From contig CAJUGH010000005.1 of the NCBI GenBank assembly GCA_910586215.1, positions 62,001-126,000 of the forward strand: DNA of 64,000 nucleotides, written 5' to 3'. Position 1 is the stretch's first letter, and each line of letters begins with the position of its first letter. The notes under the pieces were generated by a model. It was given only the letters and a program-made list of their open reading frames with translations, was not told where the DNA came from and did no database searches. A program made the translations under genes and the position numbers. Source of the stretch: an uncultured Acetatifactor sp. GTDB lineage: Bacteria > Bacillota > Clostridia > Lachnospirales > Lachnospiraceae. Positions 28,205-37,400 of this stretch are shown in pieces.

Positions 28205-28981
28205 TTAACAGTCCGCTTCATAGATCCCGGCCTGTATTAACTCTTCTTCACCCGGTGCGGTGATCAGTACCGCCTTCAGCCGCCCATAGTATACAAACAT
28301 GCTTCCGCCTGCGGCTGCATGGGCTCCCCCTTCCCGCAGCACTCTTCCCAGGTCATGGATCCCCCCTGCACCCCCGCAGGCCGTGACCGGTATGGATACT
28401 GCCGAGGATACGCCTTTCACCAGGCCAATGTCATATCCTTTCATGCCCCCGTCATTATCAACAGAATTGATCAGTATTTCGCCCACGCCCAGGGCCTCGG
28501 CCTTTTTTGCCAGATCCACGGGCGAAAGGCCAATGGTTTCCTGCCCGCCGCAGATAACACAGTGGTACCCTCCCTTTACGAGCTTTGCATCTATGGAGGC
28601 TACAATACTCTGCGCCCCAAACATTTCCGCTGCATGTTCCACCAGGGACGGATCACGCACAAGGGCAGAATTGATCACTACTTTTTCATATCCGATTGCA
28701 AGCAGCTCCCTGACCTGTTCAATCCTGGTAATCCCCCCTCCGTAACTTAAGGGCATGAAGGCTTCGCTTGCAATGTCCTTTAATTCCGCAAAATCCGGTT
28801 CCCTGCCCCGCTTTGTCGCAGAGATATCCAGGATGGAAAGCTCGTCCACCTCTTTCCGGTTAAAAATCTTTACGGCATTGATAGGATCCCCAAGGTAAGT
28901 GGGATCCTTGAACCGGACTGTTTTGACCATGTCCCTGTCATCTATAAGCAGTACAGGAATAATCCGCGGCCTGTTATACAT
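28205..28981 (-). CDS. HisF-like cyclase subunit of an amidino-sugar synthase (WbpG-HisH-HisF system)
   Basis: A 258-residue TIM barrel. It has the catalytic aspartates in LLIDDRDMV and NSVDNDGGMKG, but its start (RPRIIPVLLIDDRDMVKTV) is that of the sugar-cluster HisF2 branch rather than histidine biosynthesis. In these clusters HisH supplies ammonia and HisF plus the WbpG amidotransferase help turn an N-acetyl group into an acetamidino group. No other his genes are nearby. It is 4 bases from hisH. Confidence 0.85.
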   Translation of the reverse strand: MYNRPRIIPVLLIDDRDMVKTVRFKDPTYLGDPINAVKIFNRKEVDELSILDISATKRGREPDFAELKDIASEAFMPLSYGGGITRIEQVRELLAIGYEKVVINSALVRDPSLVEHAAEMFGAQSIVASIDAKLVKGGYHCVICGGQETIGLSPVDLAKKAEALGVGEILINSVDNDGGMKGYDIGLVKGVSSAVSIPVTACGGAGGIHDLGRVLREGGAHAAAGGSMFVYYGRLKAVLITAPGEEELIQAGIYEADC

Positions 28982-28985
28982 CTTG

Positions 28986-29597
28986 CTAGCACCTCTTTAC
29001 AAAATTTTCCAGCAGCGCCATCCCGAAATTGTGGCTCTTTTCCGGATGGAACTGCACGCCATACACATTGTCCTTCACCACGGCTGACGCAAACTCGTAG
29101 CCATAGTCACATACCATCAGCACATTTTCCGTACTGTCACACCTTGCGTGGTAGGAATGCACAAAGTAATAGCGCTGTCTTCCCGTGATCCCGGCCAGCA
29201 GGGGGCTTTCCTGCCGGAACTCCACCACATCCCATCCCATGTGGGGGATTTTCAGGCAGGAACCTTCCGGAAGGGAAAAATGCACATTGTCAAACGGGAT
29301 AAGCCCCAGCCCGGTCATCCGTCCCTCCTCGCTCCTGCGTCCCAGCAATTGCATGCCCAGGCATATGCCCAGAACAGGTTTCCCCTTTCCGGCTTCTTCC
29401 CGGATGGCATCTGCCAGTCCTGCCTGCTCCAGCCTGCTCATGCCCGCGTCAAACGCACCGACCCCGGGGAGAACCAGCCTGTCCGCATCCCGGACAACGT
29501 CTGTATTGTCTGTGATGAGGGGTTTTTCGCCTATCACCTTCAGCATATTCGCAATCGACCCGAGGTTCCCCAGTCCGTAATCAATGATTGCAACCAT
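28986..29597 (-). CDS. HisH-like glutamine amidotransferase (sugar amidination)
   Basis: A 203-residue class I glutaminase. The nucleophile is Cys79 in GICLGMQLLG, and the His/Glu pair is in VQFHPEKSH near the C-terminus. It releases ammonia from glutamine for the HisF/WbpG partners encoded on either side. Spacing is 4 and 12 bases, so the three proteins are very likely made as a complex. Confidence 0.87.
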   Translation of the reverse strand: MVAIIDYGLGNLGSIANMLKVIGEKPLITDNTDVVRDADRLVLPGVGAFDAGMSRLEQAGLADAIREEAGKGKPVLGICLGMQLLGRRSEEGRMTGLGLIPFDNVHFSLPEGSCLKIPHMGWDVVEFRQESPLLAGITGRQRYYFVHSYHARCDSTENVLMVCDYGYEFASAVVKDNVYGVQFHPEKSHNFGMALLENFVKRC

Positions 29598-29609
29598 TCT
29601 GTATTCCCC

Positions 29610-30755
29610 TTACCTGATATTTCTATTCTCAATTCCCAGAAGCCTGCATACCCTGACCCCCAGGTTAATCATCCAGTAGGAATTCCTGTAATCCATAGGT
29701 GTCCTGTTATCTCCTTTAATGATTTCCTCGAACTCCTCTGTGGATATCCCCAGCTTTTTGGCTATATACTCTTTATCCTGCTCCATCTGGTCTGGGTCAT
29801 ATGGTGGATTTTCTAGCTGCTCCAGCGCCTCTTCCCGGGTCATTGTCCCTGCCAGGATCTGGGACGAAAGTACATTTTTCCTTGTGTCAAACCCGAATTT
29901 CCGGGGCAGATAACATCCTTCAAAAAAACGGGTGAACACATTCTCATAGTGTTTGTTCTCATATCTCATCCACCCGTATTTTTCATGGAGCAGCTTTTCT
30001 GCCGCCGCTTTGTCATATGTTACATAGTCAAGGGGATAGACCCGTTCCATCCCCTTGAGGTATTTATAGACAATCCTGTATTTCAACATGCCACAGGTAG
30101 GAAATGTCTTCAGCGGGATGGTTCCGTATTTCCGGTGGATATCCCTTGCCATCCGCAGATCATTCATATACAGCCATTCCACCGGGGGCCGGATGAATTC
30201 TGTTGCACTGTTTGATCCTGTAAGCACATATTTAATATGGTGCTTGACTGCATAATTGTATAACCCGGCAAAAATTGCATGATCCTGGGGAAAGTCCTGG
30301 GAAGATATCTGGGCCTTGAAAAAAGCCAGCTGCAGATCCCTCATTTCTTTCCAGTTGACCACTTCCGTGTACATGTCCAGGTCCAGGCCCTTGACAATCT
30401 TCTCTATGTTTTCCACGGCCACGTTCAGGTTCCAGCCGGTGTCCACCACCAGGGCCAGCGGCCGCAGGTGCATCACTTCCTTCGCGACATAGGCCAGGTA
30501 GGAACTGTCCGCCCCCCCGCTGAGTCCCAGGATGCAGTCGTATTCCCGGCCTTCCCCGGCCTTCCGGATCCTGGCAGCAACTGCCTCCAGTTCCCCTGTA
30601 CGTTCCCGGCCCGGGAACCAGTAAGGCTTTATGTTCCGGATAAAGTTCCTGCAGTGGTCGCATACACCGTTTTCGTCAAATGATATCCTGGAATCCGTCG
30701 TGTCCATCACGCAGTTCGTGCAGACCTGGTAATTCCTGCGCCTTATCTTTTCCAT
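29610..30755 (-). CDS. wbpG: N-acetyl sugar amidotransferase (WbpG/PseA-like)
   Basis: Start placed at the ATG at 30755, where homology begins (YQVCTNCVMDTTDS); the frame is open further upstream to a GTG at 30809, and neither has a good ribosome site. The 381-residue protein has a Cys-x2-Cys ... Cys-x2-Cys zinc-like knot near its start and the PP-loop GLSGGADSSY near residue 70, which activates substrates as adenylates. With HisH and HisF it forms an acetamidino group on an amino sugar. It is the first gene of the long minus-strand operon; a clear promoter was not found upstream. Confidence 0.85.
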   Translation of the reverse strand: MEKIRRRNYQVCTNCVMDTTDSRISFDENGVCDHCRNFIRNIKPYWFPGRERTGELEAVAARIRKAGEGREYDCILGLSGGADSSYLAYVAKEVMHLRPLALVVDTGWNLNVAVENIEKIVKGLDLDMYTEVVNWKEMRDLQLAFFKAQISSQDFPQDHAIFAGLYNYAVKHHIKYVLTGSNSATEFIRPPVEWLYMNDLRMARDIHRKYGTIPLKTFPTCGMLKYRIVYKYLKGMERVYPLDYVTYDKAAAEKLLHEKYGWMRYENKHYENVFTRFFEGCYLPRKFGFDTRKNVLSSQILAGTMTREEALEQLENPPYDPDQMEQDKEYIAKKLGISTEEFEEIIKGDNRTPMDYRNSYWMINLGVRVCRLLGIENRNIR

Positions 30756-30917
30756 GTCTCCCAACAATGCCGTCCTTTCCTGCCGGCAGCGCCCTTCCCT
30801 CCAGGACACACGCCGCCATCGCGCATACCGCTTTCGGTACCCAAAGTCTTCAGCCAGTAACCTTAAATAGCATCAGCTTTTTGAAATAGAATAGCGAGGG
30901 AAATTAGTATATATGAA

Positions 30918-30946
30918 TTGCTTTCGTATATGATTTGTAGTAGAAT
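30918..30946 (+). promoter_or_regulatory. Sigma-A-type promoter for the tyrosine recombinase
   Basis: TTGCTT at 30918-30923 and TAGAAT at 30941-30946 with 17 bases between. Transcription would start near 30953. This is so close to the GTG at 30958 that the ATG at 30982 is a credible alternative start for the recombinase. Confidence 0.6.
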
Positions 30947-30957
30947 GAAGACCAAAA

Positions 30958-32178
30958 GTGCAAAGGATATTACTAACACACATGCCAGGACAGAAGCGGA
31001 TTCGAACGGAACATAGAAATATCTATTATAATGTAGATACAGGAAAGTACGATGTAAAGCACAATTATAAAGAATTTAATGCATCAAAACAAAGGAATGA
31101 TTACAAGTCGAAATGGAAATACAATATAGCAACTTTGGATGAAGCAAAAATTGTGCTGAAAAAAATGCGCATGAGAAAAGAAAATGAACAGCATAGTGGT
31201 GTGACTCTGCAATGTGCATTGGAATTGTGGAAGAATAAAGCAGCAGCGCAAGGATATAGTAAAATCACCATTGCAAATACAGATTATTATATGAAGATGC
31301 TGGGTGAGGTGATGCCTCTGGATACTAAAATATGCGATATTACAGAAGAGATGTATGAATATTTATTCTCAAAATGCAGAGAAAAATATAGTGACGAAAC
31401 AATACGGACGCTGAATGCTACGTTTCGCAAGTTAGTAAATCTTGCATATAAAAAGCAGTTAGTCCTGGAAAATCCCTTGGCCAGAGCAGATAATGTGAAA
31501 GCGAAAAGGACGGATAAAATCAGAATCCTTACACCAGAAGAATGGAAGAGGATTGATCTTTACTTTTGCGAAAATGACGGCGAAGATTTAAGATACAGGC
31601 TCTTATTTAACTTGTTGTACTATACTGGTATTAGGATAGGGGAATGCCTGGCTCTGACAAGGCAAGATTTCGAAAAGATGGACATGTGTGTATTAGGTCA
31701 TGAAAAGCAACTCGTTAAAACAGAAGCTGTTCAAGCGGATATGGGGAATGACAGGATACAGGAGAACAAATCACAGAAGATGAGATTAAATATAAGTAAG
31801 ACAATTTTGCAGGACGGAACATTGGCTAACAGGACAAAAAATAAGAAAAACCGGAAAATTCCATTAACTTCTACGGTGATTAAGCTATATTTGGAGGATG
31901 TACAGGCACAGTATGGGGACAATGCAAATAGAGTATTTGGTGGTACCTATAATATGTATGCCAGTAGCCTTTCTGCCGCATGTAAAAAAATTGGAATCCC
32001 GCATTGTTCCTGTCATAGCTTTCGCCATACTTTTATTAGTAATTTAATGCGAAAAGGAGTTCCGCTGCCAGTTATAGAAAAAGTGTCTGGGGATACACAG
32101 AAGACGATATTTGAGAGGTATTCCCATATGTTTGATGACGATGAACAAATGGTGCTGGATGCATTGACAGGACTATAA
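30958..32178 (+). CDS. Tyrosine recombinase / integrase
   Basis: A 406-residue phage-type integrase. An N-terminal AP2-like DNA-binding part is followed by a core-binding domain and a catalytic domain with Arg226 (TGIRIGEC), His353 and Arg356 (HSFRH), and the nucleophile Tyr388 (ERYSHMF). All key residues are present, so it may be active. It reads away from the amidino-sugar operon, towards the Wzz-like gene. It could be the integrase of an integrated element or a regulator that inverts DNA near the surface-polysaccharide genes; no clear att sites were found. The start is uncertain (GTG 30958 or ATG 30982). Confidence 0.88.
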   Translation: MQRILLTHMPGQKRIRTEHRNIYYNVDTGKYDVKHNYKEFNASKQRNDYKSKWKYNIATLDEAKIVLKKMRMRKENEQHSGVTLQCALELWKNKAAAQGYSKITIANTDYYMKMLGEVMPLDTKICDITEEMYEYLFSKCREKYSDETIRTLNATFRKLVNLAYKKQLVLENPLARADNVKAKRTDKIRILTPEEWKRIDLYFCENDGEDLRYRLLFNLLYYTGIRIGECLALTRQDFEKMDMCVLGHEKQLVKTEAVQADMGNDRIQENKSQKMRLNISKTILQDGTLANRTKNKKNRKIPLTSTVIKLYLEDVQAQYGDNANRVFGGTYNMYASSLSAACKKIGIPHCSCHSFRHTFISNLMRKGVPLPVIEKVSGDTQKTIFERYSHMFDDDEQMVLDALTGL

Positions 32179-32260
32179 AGTGTCTTGTATATAACTCTTC
32201 TGTTGTATTCTTAGCAGATGAAAAGGGAAAATTCTTTATAACAGGATGTGCAGCTTTTAT

Positions 32261-32289
32261 TTGCGTTACATGAATGCATATGATAGAAT
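32261..32289 (+). promoter_or_regulatory. Sigma-A-type promoter for the Wzz-like gene
   Basis: TTGCGT at 32261-32266 and TAGAAT at 32284-32289, spacing 17. The leader to the ATG is about 140 bases, longer than needed, and could hold a processing or antitermination element; I recognise no known riboswitch in it. Confidence 0.55.
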
Positions 32290-32437
32290 TGAGGTTATAA
32301 AAAACTCAAGCAAATCAAGAATGCAGGATTTTTTCACAGAGAAGAAGTAAGAAAGCATCTGTGGAGAGGCAGCGATTGGCTCCCTTGCCCAAGGCGACAC
32401 AGAAGCAATAAGTCAGAAAATATGGAGGAAAATTTAA

Positions 32438-34006
32438 ATGGAAGAAAGAGAACTTAGTCTGGCTGATATACTGGCAGACATTATGTTGCATTGGAGAGGG
32501 ATTATTCTGATGATGCTGGTGGGAGCTATATTGCTTGGCGCGGTTAGCTATATGCGTTCCTATCATGCATCCAAGGCACAGGCAGCAAGGGTAGAAAAGG
32601 CGAGAGAAGAAATTGCGCAAAAAGAGGCTGAGAGACTGGAATTTGAAAAGGATCAGCAGGAACTAGGACTGTCAGAACATGAAATGCTAAAAAACATACT
32701 TCTTGAGGAACTCACAGATCTACAGGTTAGGGCCGTGGAATATGTGATGTCATATGAATCCTTGTATAATGATAAAATGTCATACAGGGAAAATTCGCTT
32801 ATAATGCAGATGGATCCCAATAATGTCAAACGGGCAGAGGTAACAATTATGGTATCTGCTTCTGAACCCCAGAATAGCCACGACATTGAAAAAGTATATG
32901 AAGACATTGTTTGTAGTGGTGAGGCAATAGCATATATAGCGGAGCAGATTGGTTGTGAAGCTAATAATATTAGTGAAGGAATTACTTTGGGCAGAGGTTC
33001 ATCGGGAATGGTGGAGGAGAATACATTTAGGATGGTCATTCTTCATTATGATGAGGATATTTGCCGCAAAATGCTCCAGGCAGCAATTGACTTTGTGAAT
33101 ATAACCCACGGTGAGCTGGAGCAGGCCATGGGAGAACATGAGGTGGCGGTTATATATCAATCTTTAATAACAGTGATTGATACAGATATCCTTGTTCATC
33201 AAAGAAGCTATTTATCTGATATTGAAACGTTAGCCAACACGATTGAAACGTGCAAAGCAAATTTTACGCCAGAAGAATGGGACTATTACGATTTTTTGGA
33301 AAATGGCAAGTTGACTGGATTGAGAGAAGAATATGAAAAAAAAGTAGGTGAAGAAAGGGGAGAAACTGGTGAAGGAAACAAAGAACAGACACCAGAGGAA
33401 ATCGTAAAAACAGGAGTAACTGTTGTGCCGGGAATCAGTAAAAAATATGTAGTCCTGGGTGCGATGCTTATGGTCTTTGCCTATGCATTTATCATTTTCT
33501 TACGATATATACTTAATAACAAGCTTAAGGAAACAGACTCTTTGCCAGTGCTGTATGGCCTTCCGCAGCTTGGGGAGATTCCGGTACCAGTGCATGAAAA
33601 GAAGTTCTTAGGTTTCGTGGATAAATGGATTATTTCTGTGAGGGATCGCAACAAACGTAAGTTTTTAAGGGACGAGGCACTTGGGCTGGCAATAGTAGCC
33701 GTGAAAATGGCAGTAAGCAAAGAGGCTATAAAAGAGGTCTGTCTGGTTGGATGCGATTTAAAGGATCAGGCAATGGAAACATGCAGGACAATTAAGGAGA
33801 AACTGGTAAAAGAAGAGATACAGGTAGATATTTTAAGCAATGTACTATATGATGCTTCGGCTATGGAGGAACTTGAGAAAACTAAGAGTGTGGTATTGGT
33901 GGAAAAGGCCGGCTCCACATTGTACAATGAGATTGCTCAGGAACTGGAATTGCTGAAGAGGCAGGAGATTAAGGTACTTGGTGGCATTGTGATTGGAGAA
34001 GGATGA
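32438..34006 (+). CDS. Wzz/YveK-like chain-length protein fused to a Walker-less BY-kinase-like domain
   Basis: A 522-residue protein with a good GGAGG site. Membrane segments lie at about 23-43 and 331-352, flanking an outside coiled-coil region, as in Wzz co-polymerases. The cytosolic tail (about 405-520) resembles the tyrosine-autokinase partner: GLAIVAVKMAV, then CLVGCDLKDQAME where a P-loop should be, and LKRQEIKVLGGIVIG where kinases have the VLGVVLN strand. The Walker A lysine is absent, so the tail should not bind ATP in the normal way. A paralogue of the same architecture is at 55481. Confidence 0.72.
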   Translation: MEERELSLADILADIMLHWRGIILMMLVGAILLGAVSYMRSYHASKAQAARVEKAREEIAQKEAERLEFEKDQQELGLSEHEMLKNILLEELTDLQVRAVEYVMSYESLYNDKMSYRENSLIMQMDPNNVKRAEVTIMVSASEPQNSHDIEKVYEDIVCSGEAIAYIAEQIGCEANNISEGITLGRGSSGMVEENTFRMVILHYDEDICRKMLQAAIDFVNITHGELEQAMGEHEVAVIYQSLITVIDTDILVHQRSYLSDIETLANTIETCKANFTPEEWDYYDFLENGKLTGLREEYEKKVGEERGETGEGNKEQTPEEIVKTGVTVVPGISKKYVVLGAMLMVFAYAFIIFLRYILNNKLKETDSLPVLYGLPQLGEIPVPVHEKKFLGFVDKWIISVRDRNKRKFLRDEALGLAIVAVKMAVSKEAIKEVCLVGCDLKDQAMETCRTIKEKLVKEEIQVDILSNVLYDASAMEELEKTKSVVLVEKAGSTLYNEIAQELELLKRQEIKVLGGIVIGEG

Positions 34007-34012
34007 GGATCC

Positions 34013-34070
34013 AGGAGGCATATGATAGTGTTGCGGCAGGTGGGCAGCACTACTGTATGCCTCCTGCTTT
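34013..34070 (+). terminator. Probable terminator after the Wzz-like gene
   Basis: AGGAGGCATA at 34013-34022 pairs exactly with TATGCCTCCT at 34056-34065, followed by GCTTTT. It begins 7 bases after the stop codon. The loop is long but could fold further. Confidence 0.55.
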
Positions 34071-34150
34071 TAGGACACCATCCAACATGGGTGGCGGAAG
34101 AACTATATTGGGAAATGGTTATTATTGACCAGTATGCTTATGGCAACAAA

Positions 34151-34188
34151 TACAAGACAGTAGAATACTTGCATTCTACTGTCTTGTA
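34151..34188. repeat. Perfect 16-bp inverted repeat with 6-base loop
   Basis: TACAAGACAGTAGAAT at 34151-34166 and its exact complement at 34173-34188. There is no T run, so it is not an ordinary terminator. The outer ten bases (TGTCTTGTAT) also occur at 32182-32191, just after the recombinase. The rest of the 34007-34411 gap holds no gene that I can see; a TATAAT at 34379-34384 may be the -10 box of the next operon, without a clear -35. Confidence 0.6.
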
Positions 34189-34423
34189 TTGAGCAAAGAA
34201 CGCTCATTTTAGTGCTCGTAATGGCATGAGAGAACCGTAACAGGAGGCTGTACGTATTTCTTAAAAAGTTGAAAGCCTCTTGCCTTTTAGCCCCAAAAGA
34301 GTTTATAATCAACAATAGAGCAGTACTTGTCTGAACATCAGAAACCTACCACAGGGTCTATTTGTTACCAGATAAAAATATAATGAGAAAAGACTTCAAA
34401 AAGTCAAGACGGTGAACAGTATC

Positions 34424-37400
34424 ATGGAAGAGAATATATTGGATATCGCATATACCATAGAAAGACATTTGATGATGTACGCAAAATCAGAAAACACATC
34501 AGAACGTCACCAGGTTCTATGGCATACTTGGAATGCAAATAAAAGGTGGCTTTCCCAGCTGCTTGAGTGGACTCTTGCATCATTTCCTACATATAGCAGG
34601 CATAATGCGGTTCATGCGGACACGGTCTTATACAATATAGAGAGGATCCTGGGGGAGAACAGGATCAAACAATTGTCGGCGACGGATTGTTTTATGATGC
34701 TTCATGCATCGTATATGCATGATATAGGCATGAGTATCACGGCAGAAGAGAGAGCGGACATGACCCAGGCTGACAGGTTCCAGGATCTGATTGAGAAACT
34801 GGAGCGGGAAGGGGATGTAGATCAGAAGAAGGCGGCCCAGAGTGTATTGCGCACACAGTATACAGAGTACAGCGCACAGTCCTCCAGGGAGCGGTCACGG
34901 CATCTGAAGGAGCTTTTTCGTGAAAAGCTGGATGTCTATTACGGCCTTGGGCAACTGATGTCGGAATATCAGCGTTCCCTGCATGCAGACAGGGTAAAAG
35001 AGAGGATGAACAGATGGACTTTAAATCCGGAGGAGCTGGGAAATGGGTTTTCCTCTTCCGGCATTCCACTGCGCCTTTTTCTGAGGATTGCTGACTGCGC
35101 TGCGATTCATGCCACCAGTGGAATAGAAGCGGTGTTGGAATTGCCGCAAAGGGATAGCGGATATGTGCTGGATGTGGTGCATCCCCGTTTTATAGCAATT
35201 ATGTTACAACTGGGAGACGCCCTGGATATAGACAATGACAGATTCCATCCGTTTGCGTATCAGTTTGCCGGGAATTTTCCAAGGACATCTACCCTTCATC
35301 TAAAAAAGCACCAGGCAATCAGACAATTGCATATTACCCCGGAAGCCATTCACATCCAGGCAGACTGTGATTCCCAGGATGTTCTGCGTATTGTGCGTAT
35401 GGAATGTGAAGGCATAGACGAGATCCTAAAGAATGCCAGCTATCACTGGGCTGAAATAGCACCTTCAGATATGTCAGGGTGTCTGCCCACGCTCAGTCAG
35501 CAGCAGATCCTGCTGGAGGGGCAGCGGGTTCCAGGGGAACTGGTCAAGGCACAGTTCAATATTTCCCAGGTCAGGGCTTTCCGGCTGCTGGAAGGAGCAA
35601 ATGTTTACGGCGGACATTTTGTGTTCTTAAGGGAACTGATCCAGAATGCCATTGACGCAACGAAGATGCAGTGTTGGGAAGACTATGTCTATAAGCGCAA
35701 ATTACAGGAAACGGAAATAGTAAGTGAGGAATACGAATCGGCGGCCTATGGCTTAAGCGCGAATGAGGAAGAGATACTAAGAAAAGTCAATGTATGTGAA
35801 TACCCCATTGAACTTTATATGGAAATTGGAATCCAGATCCGGGAGAAAAATGAGGAACTGGTATTTATCCCCATAGAAGATGCGGAGGACCGGATGTGTA
35901 GTGAGGGCACATATGGTGTGCGGGTGATGGTCCGGGATCACGGAACAGGCATTACCAAGGATGACTTGATCAAAGTGTCAAATGTGGGAAGCAGTTACGA
36001 GGAGAAGAAACACTTTGTGGATAAGATGCCGGACTGGCTGAAGCCCACAGGGCAGTTTGGAATTGGTTTACAGTCTGCATTCCTGGTATCTGACCAGATT
36101 AAGGCGATGACTTACACGAGAAATGGGGAGAAATATGAGATAAGCTTTAACAAGGTATCCAATGGCAGCGGAGGTTATATTAACGTGAAACCACTGCCGG
36201 CGGGCAGGTATGTGCCGTTTGGGACTACCTTTGAGCTTTTTCTGGACACCAGCTATAAGAAGCAGCATTCGGATTGCTGGGAAGCCTGGAATACGGACAG
36301 TGAAGATACAGACCGGTTCAGCAGTGATTACGATAAGAACAGACCGCTGCGCCATTCCGTAGAATTGCTGACACAGATGGTATTGTCTGTGGACGAATTA
36401 TTGGGCGAGAATATATTTCCGGTGTATGTATGCATCAAAGGAAAGAAGTTTAATGTGGCACAATACGGCTTCATTAAGAGCAGGGTCAAAAAACTGGCCC
36501 TGGACGGGGATGTGGAGGAAAAGTGGCTGGATAAGCAGCAGCGCCAGCAGCCAGGTGGAAAGGTGGGGGAAGGGCTTTGGGGAAGAGATTCCGCTTATCC
36601 GGCAAAAACAGCCAGGAAAAGGGATGTAATCTTGGGAAATTATGTGGGCTGGCTCTTCAAAGTGCTGCCACCGGGACAAGAAGAAGGAAAAAGGCTGGTG
36701 ATAGTCAATATCAAGGACGGAATCGCGGCGTTGGACTGCCATACGGCGAAGCTGCATGTATGGAACAGTGCCATGGGAGTGTTTGCCCAGTTTGGGGGAC
36801 ACCGGCTGCTCTTTGCCGACAGCAGTATCTCCAAGGATCAGGATAGCAACGCAGTGGATGAGAGAAGAATACGGATCTATTTGAAGGGTATCTACGTGCA
36901 ATGTTATGACATGTACCAGGACAGTGAGCTGTTGGAATTGATTGATATTAAGGGCGGAAGGATTGACAAGACTCATATAGCCATCAACAGAAATGAATTT
37001 ACGAAAGAGGGAATCCGGTATCTGGAGGAGGAGATCTACCCAGCCCTGTTATCCGCCGTCAAGGAAGCCCTGGTAGGAATCAATGAACAGGCTAACCAAA
37101 GAAAGAAAAAGGACACAAATGAAAAATGTTTTGATGAACGGATAGAAAAGGCAATCCGGCAGAAGTTCCTGGAGTGCCGGGAGGACAGTGAGAATGAGAA
37201 GAAGCGGATTGAACTGGAAGAACTGGTACTCTCTGCAATTGGTTTATCTTATTTCCTAAGGGTTCTCGGACGGGAACAGGAACTGCCTTGCGAGAGGAAA
37301 GACAGAAAAGAGAAATGCCATTGGGACGAACTGTTAAAGAGGATAGTGGGTCTTAGGACATTTTCGGATAAGGTGGATATCCAGGAGGACCAGGGGGAAG

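Noticed and set aside
28205..29597. Histidine biosynthesis operon (hisH, hisF)
   Set aside because: No other his genes are present, the HisF start is of the sugar-cluster type, and both genes adjoin a WbpG-like amidotransferase.
32290..32437. Possible riboswitch in the leader of the Wzz-like gene
   Set aside because: Some stem potential exists, but no known riboswitch core (for example c-di-GMP, preQ1) could be matched by eye.
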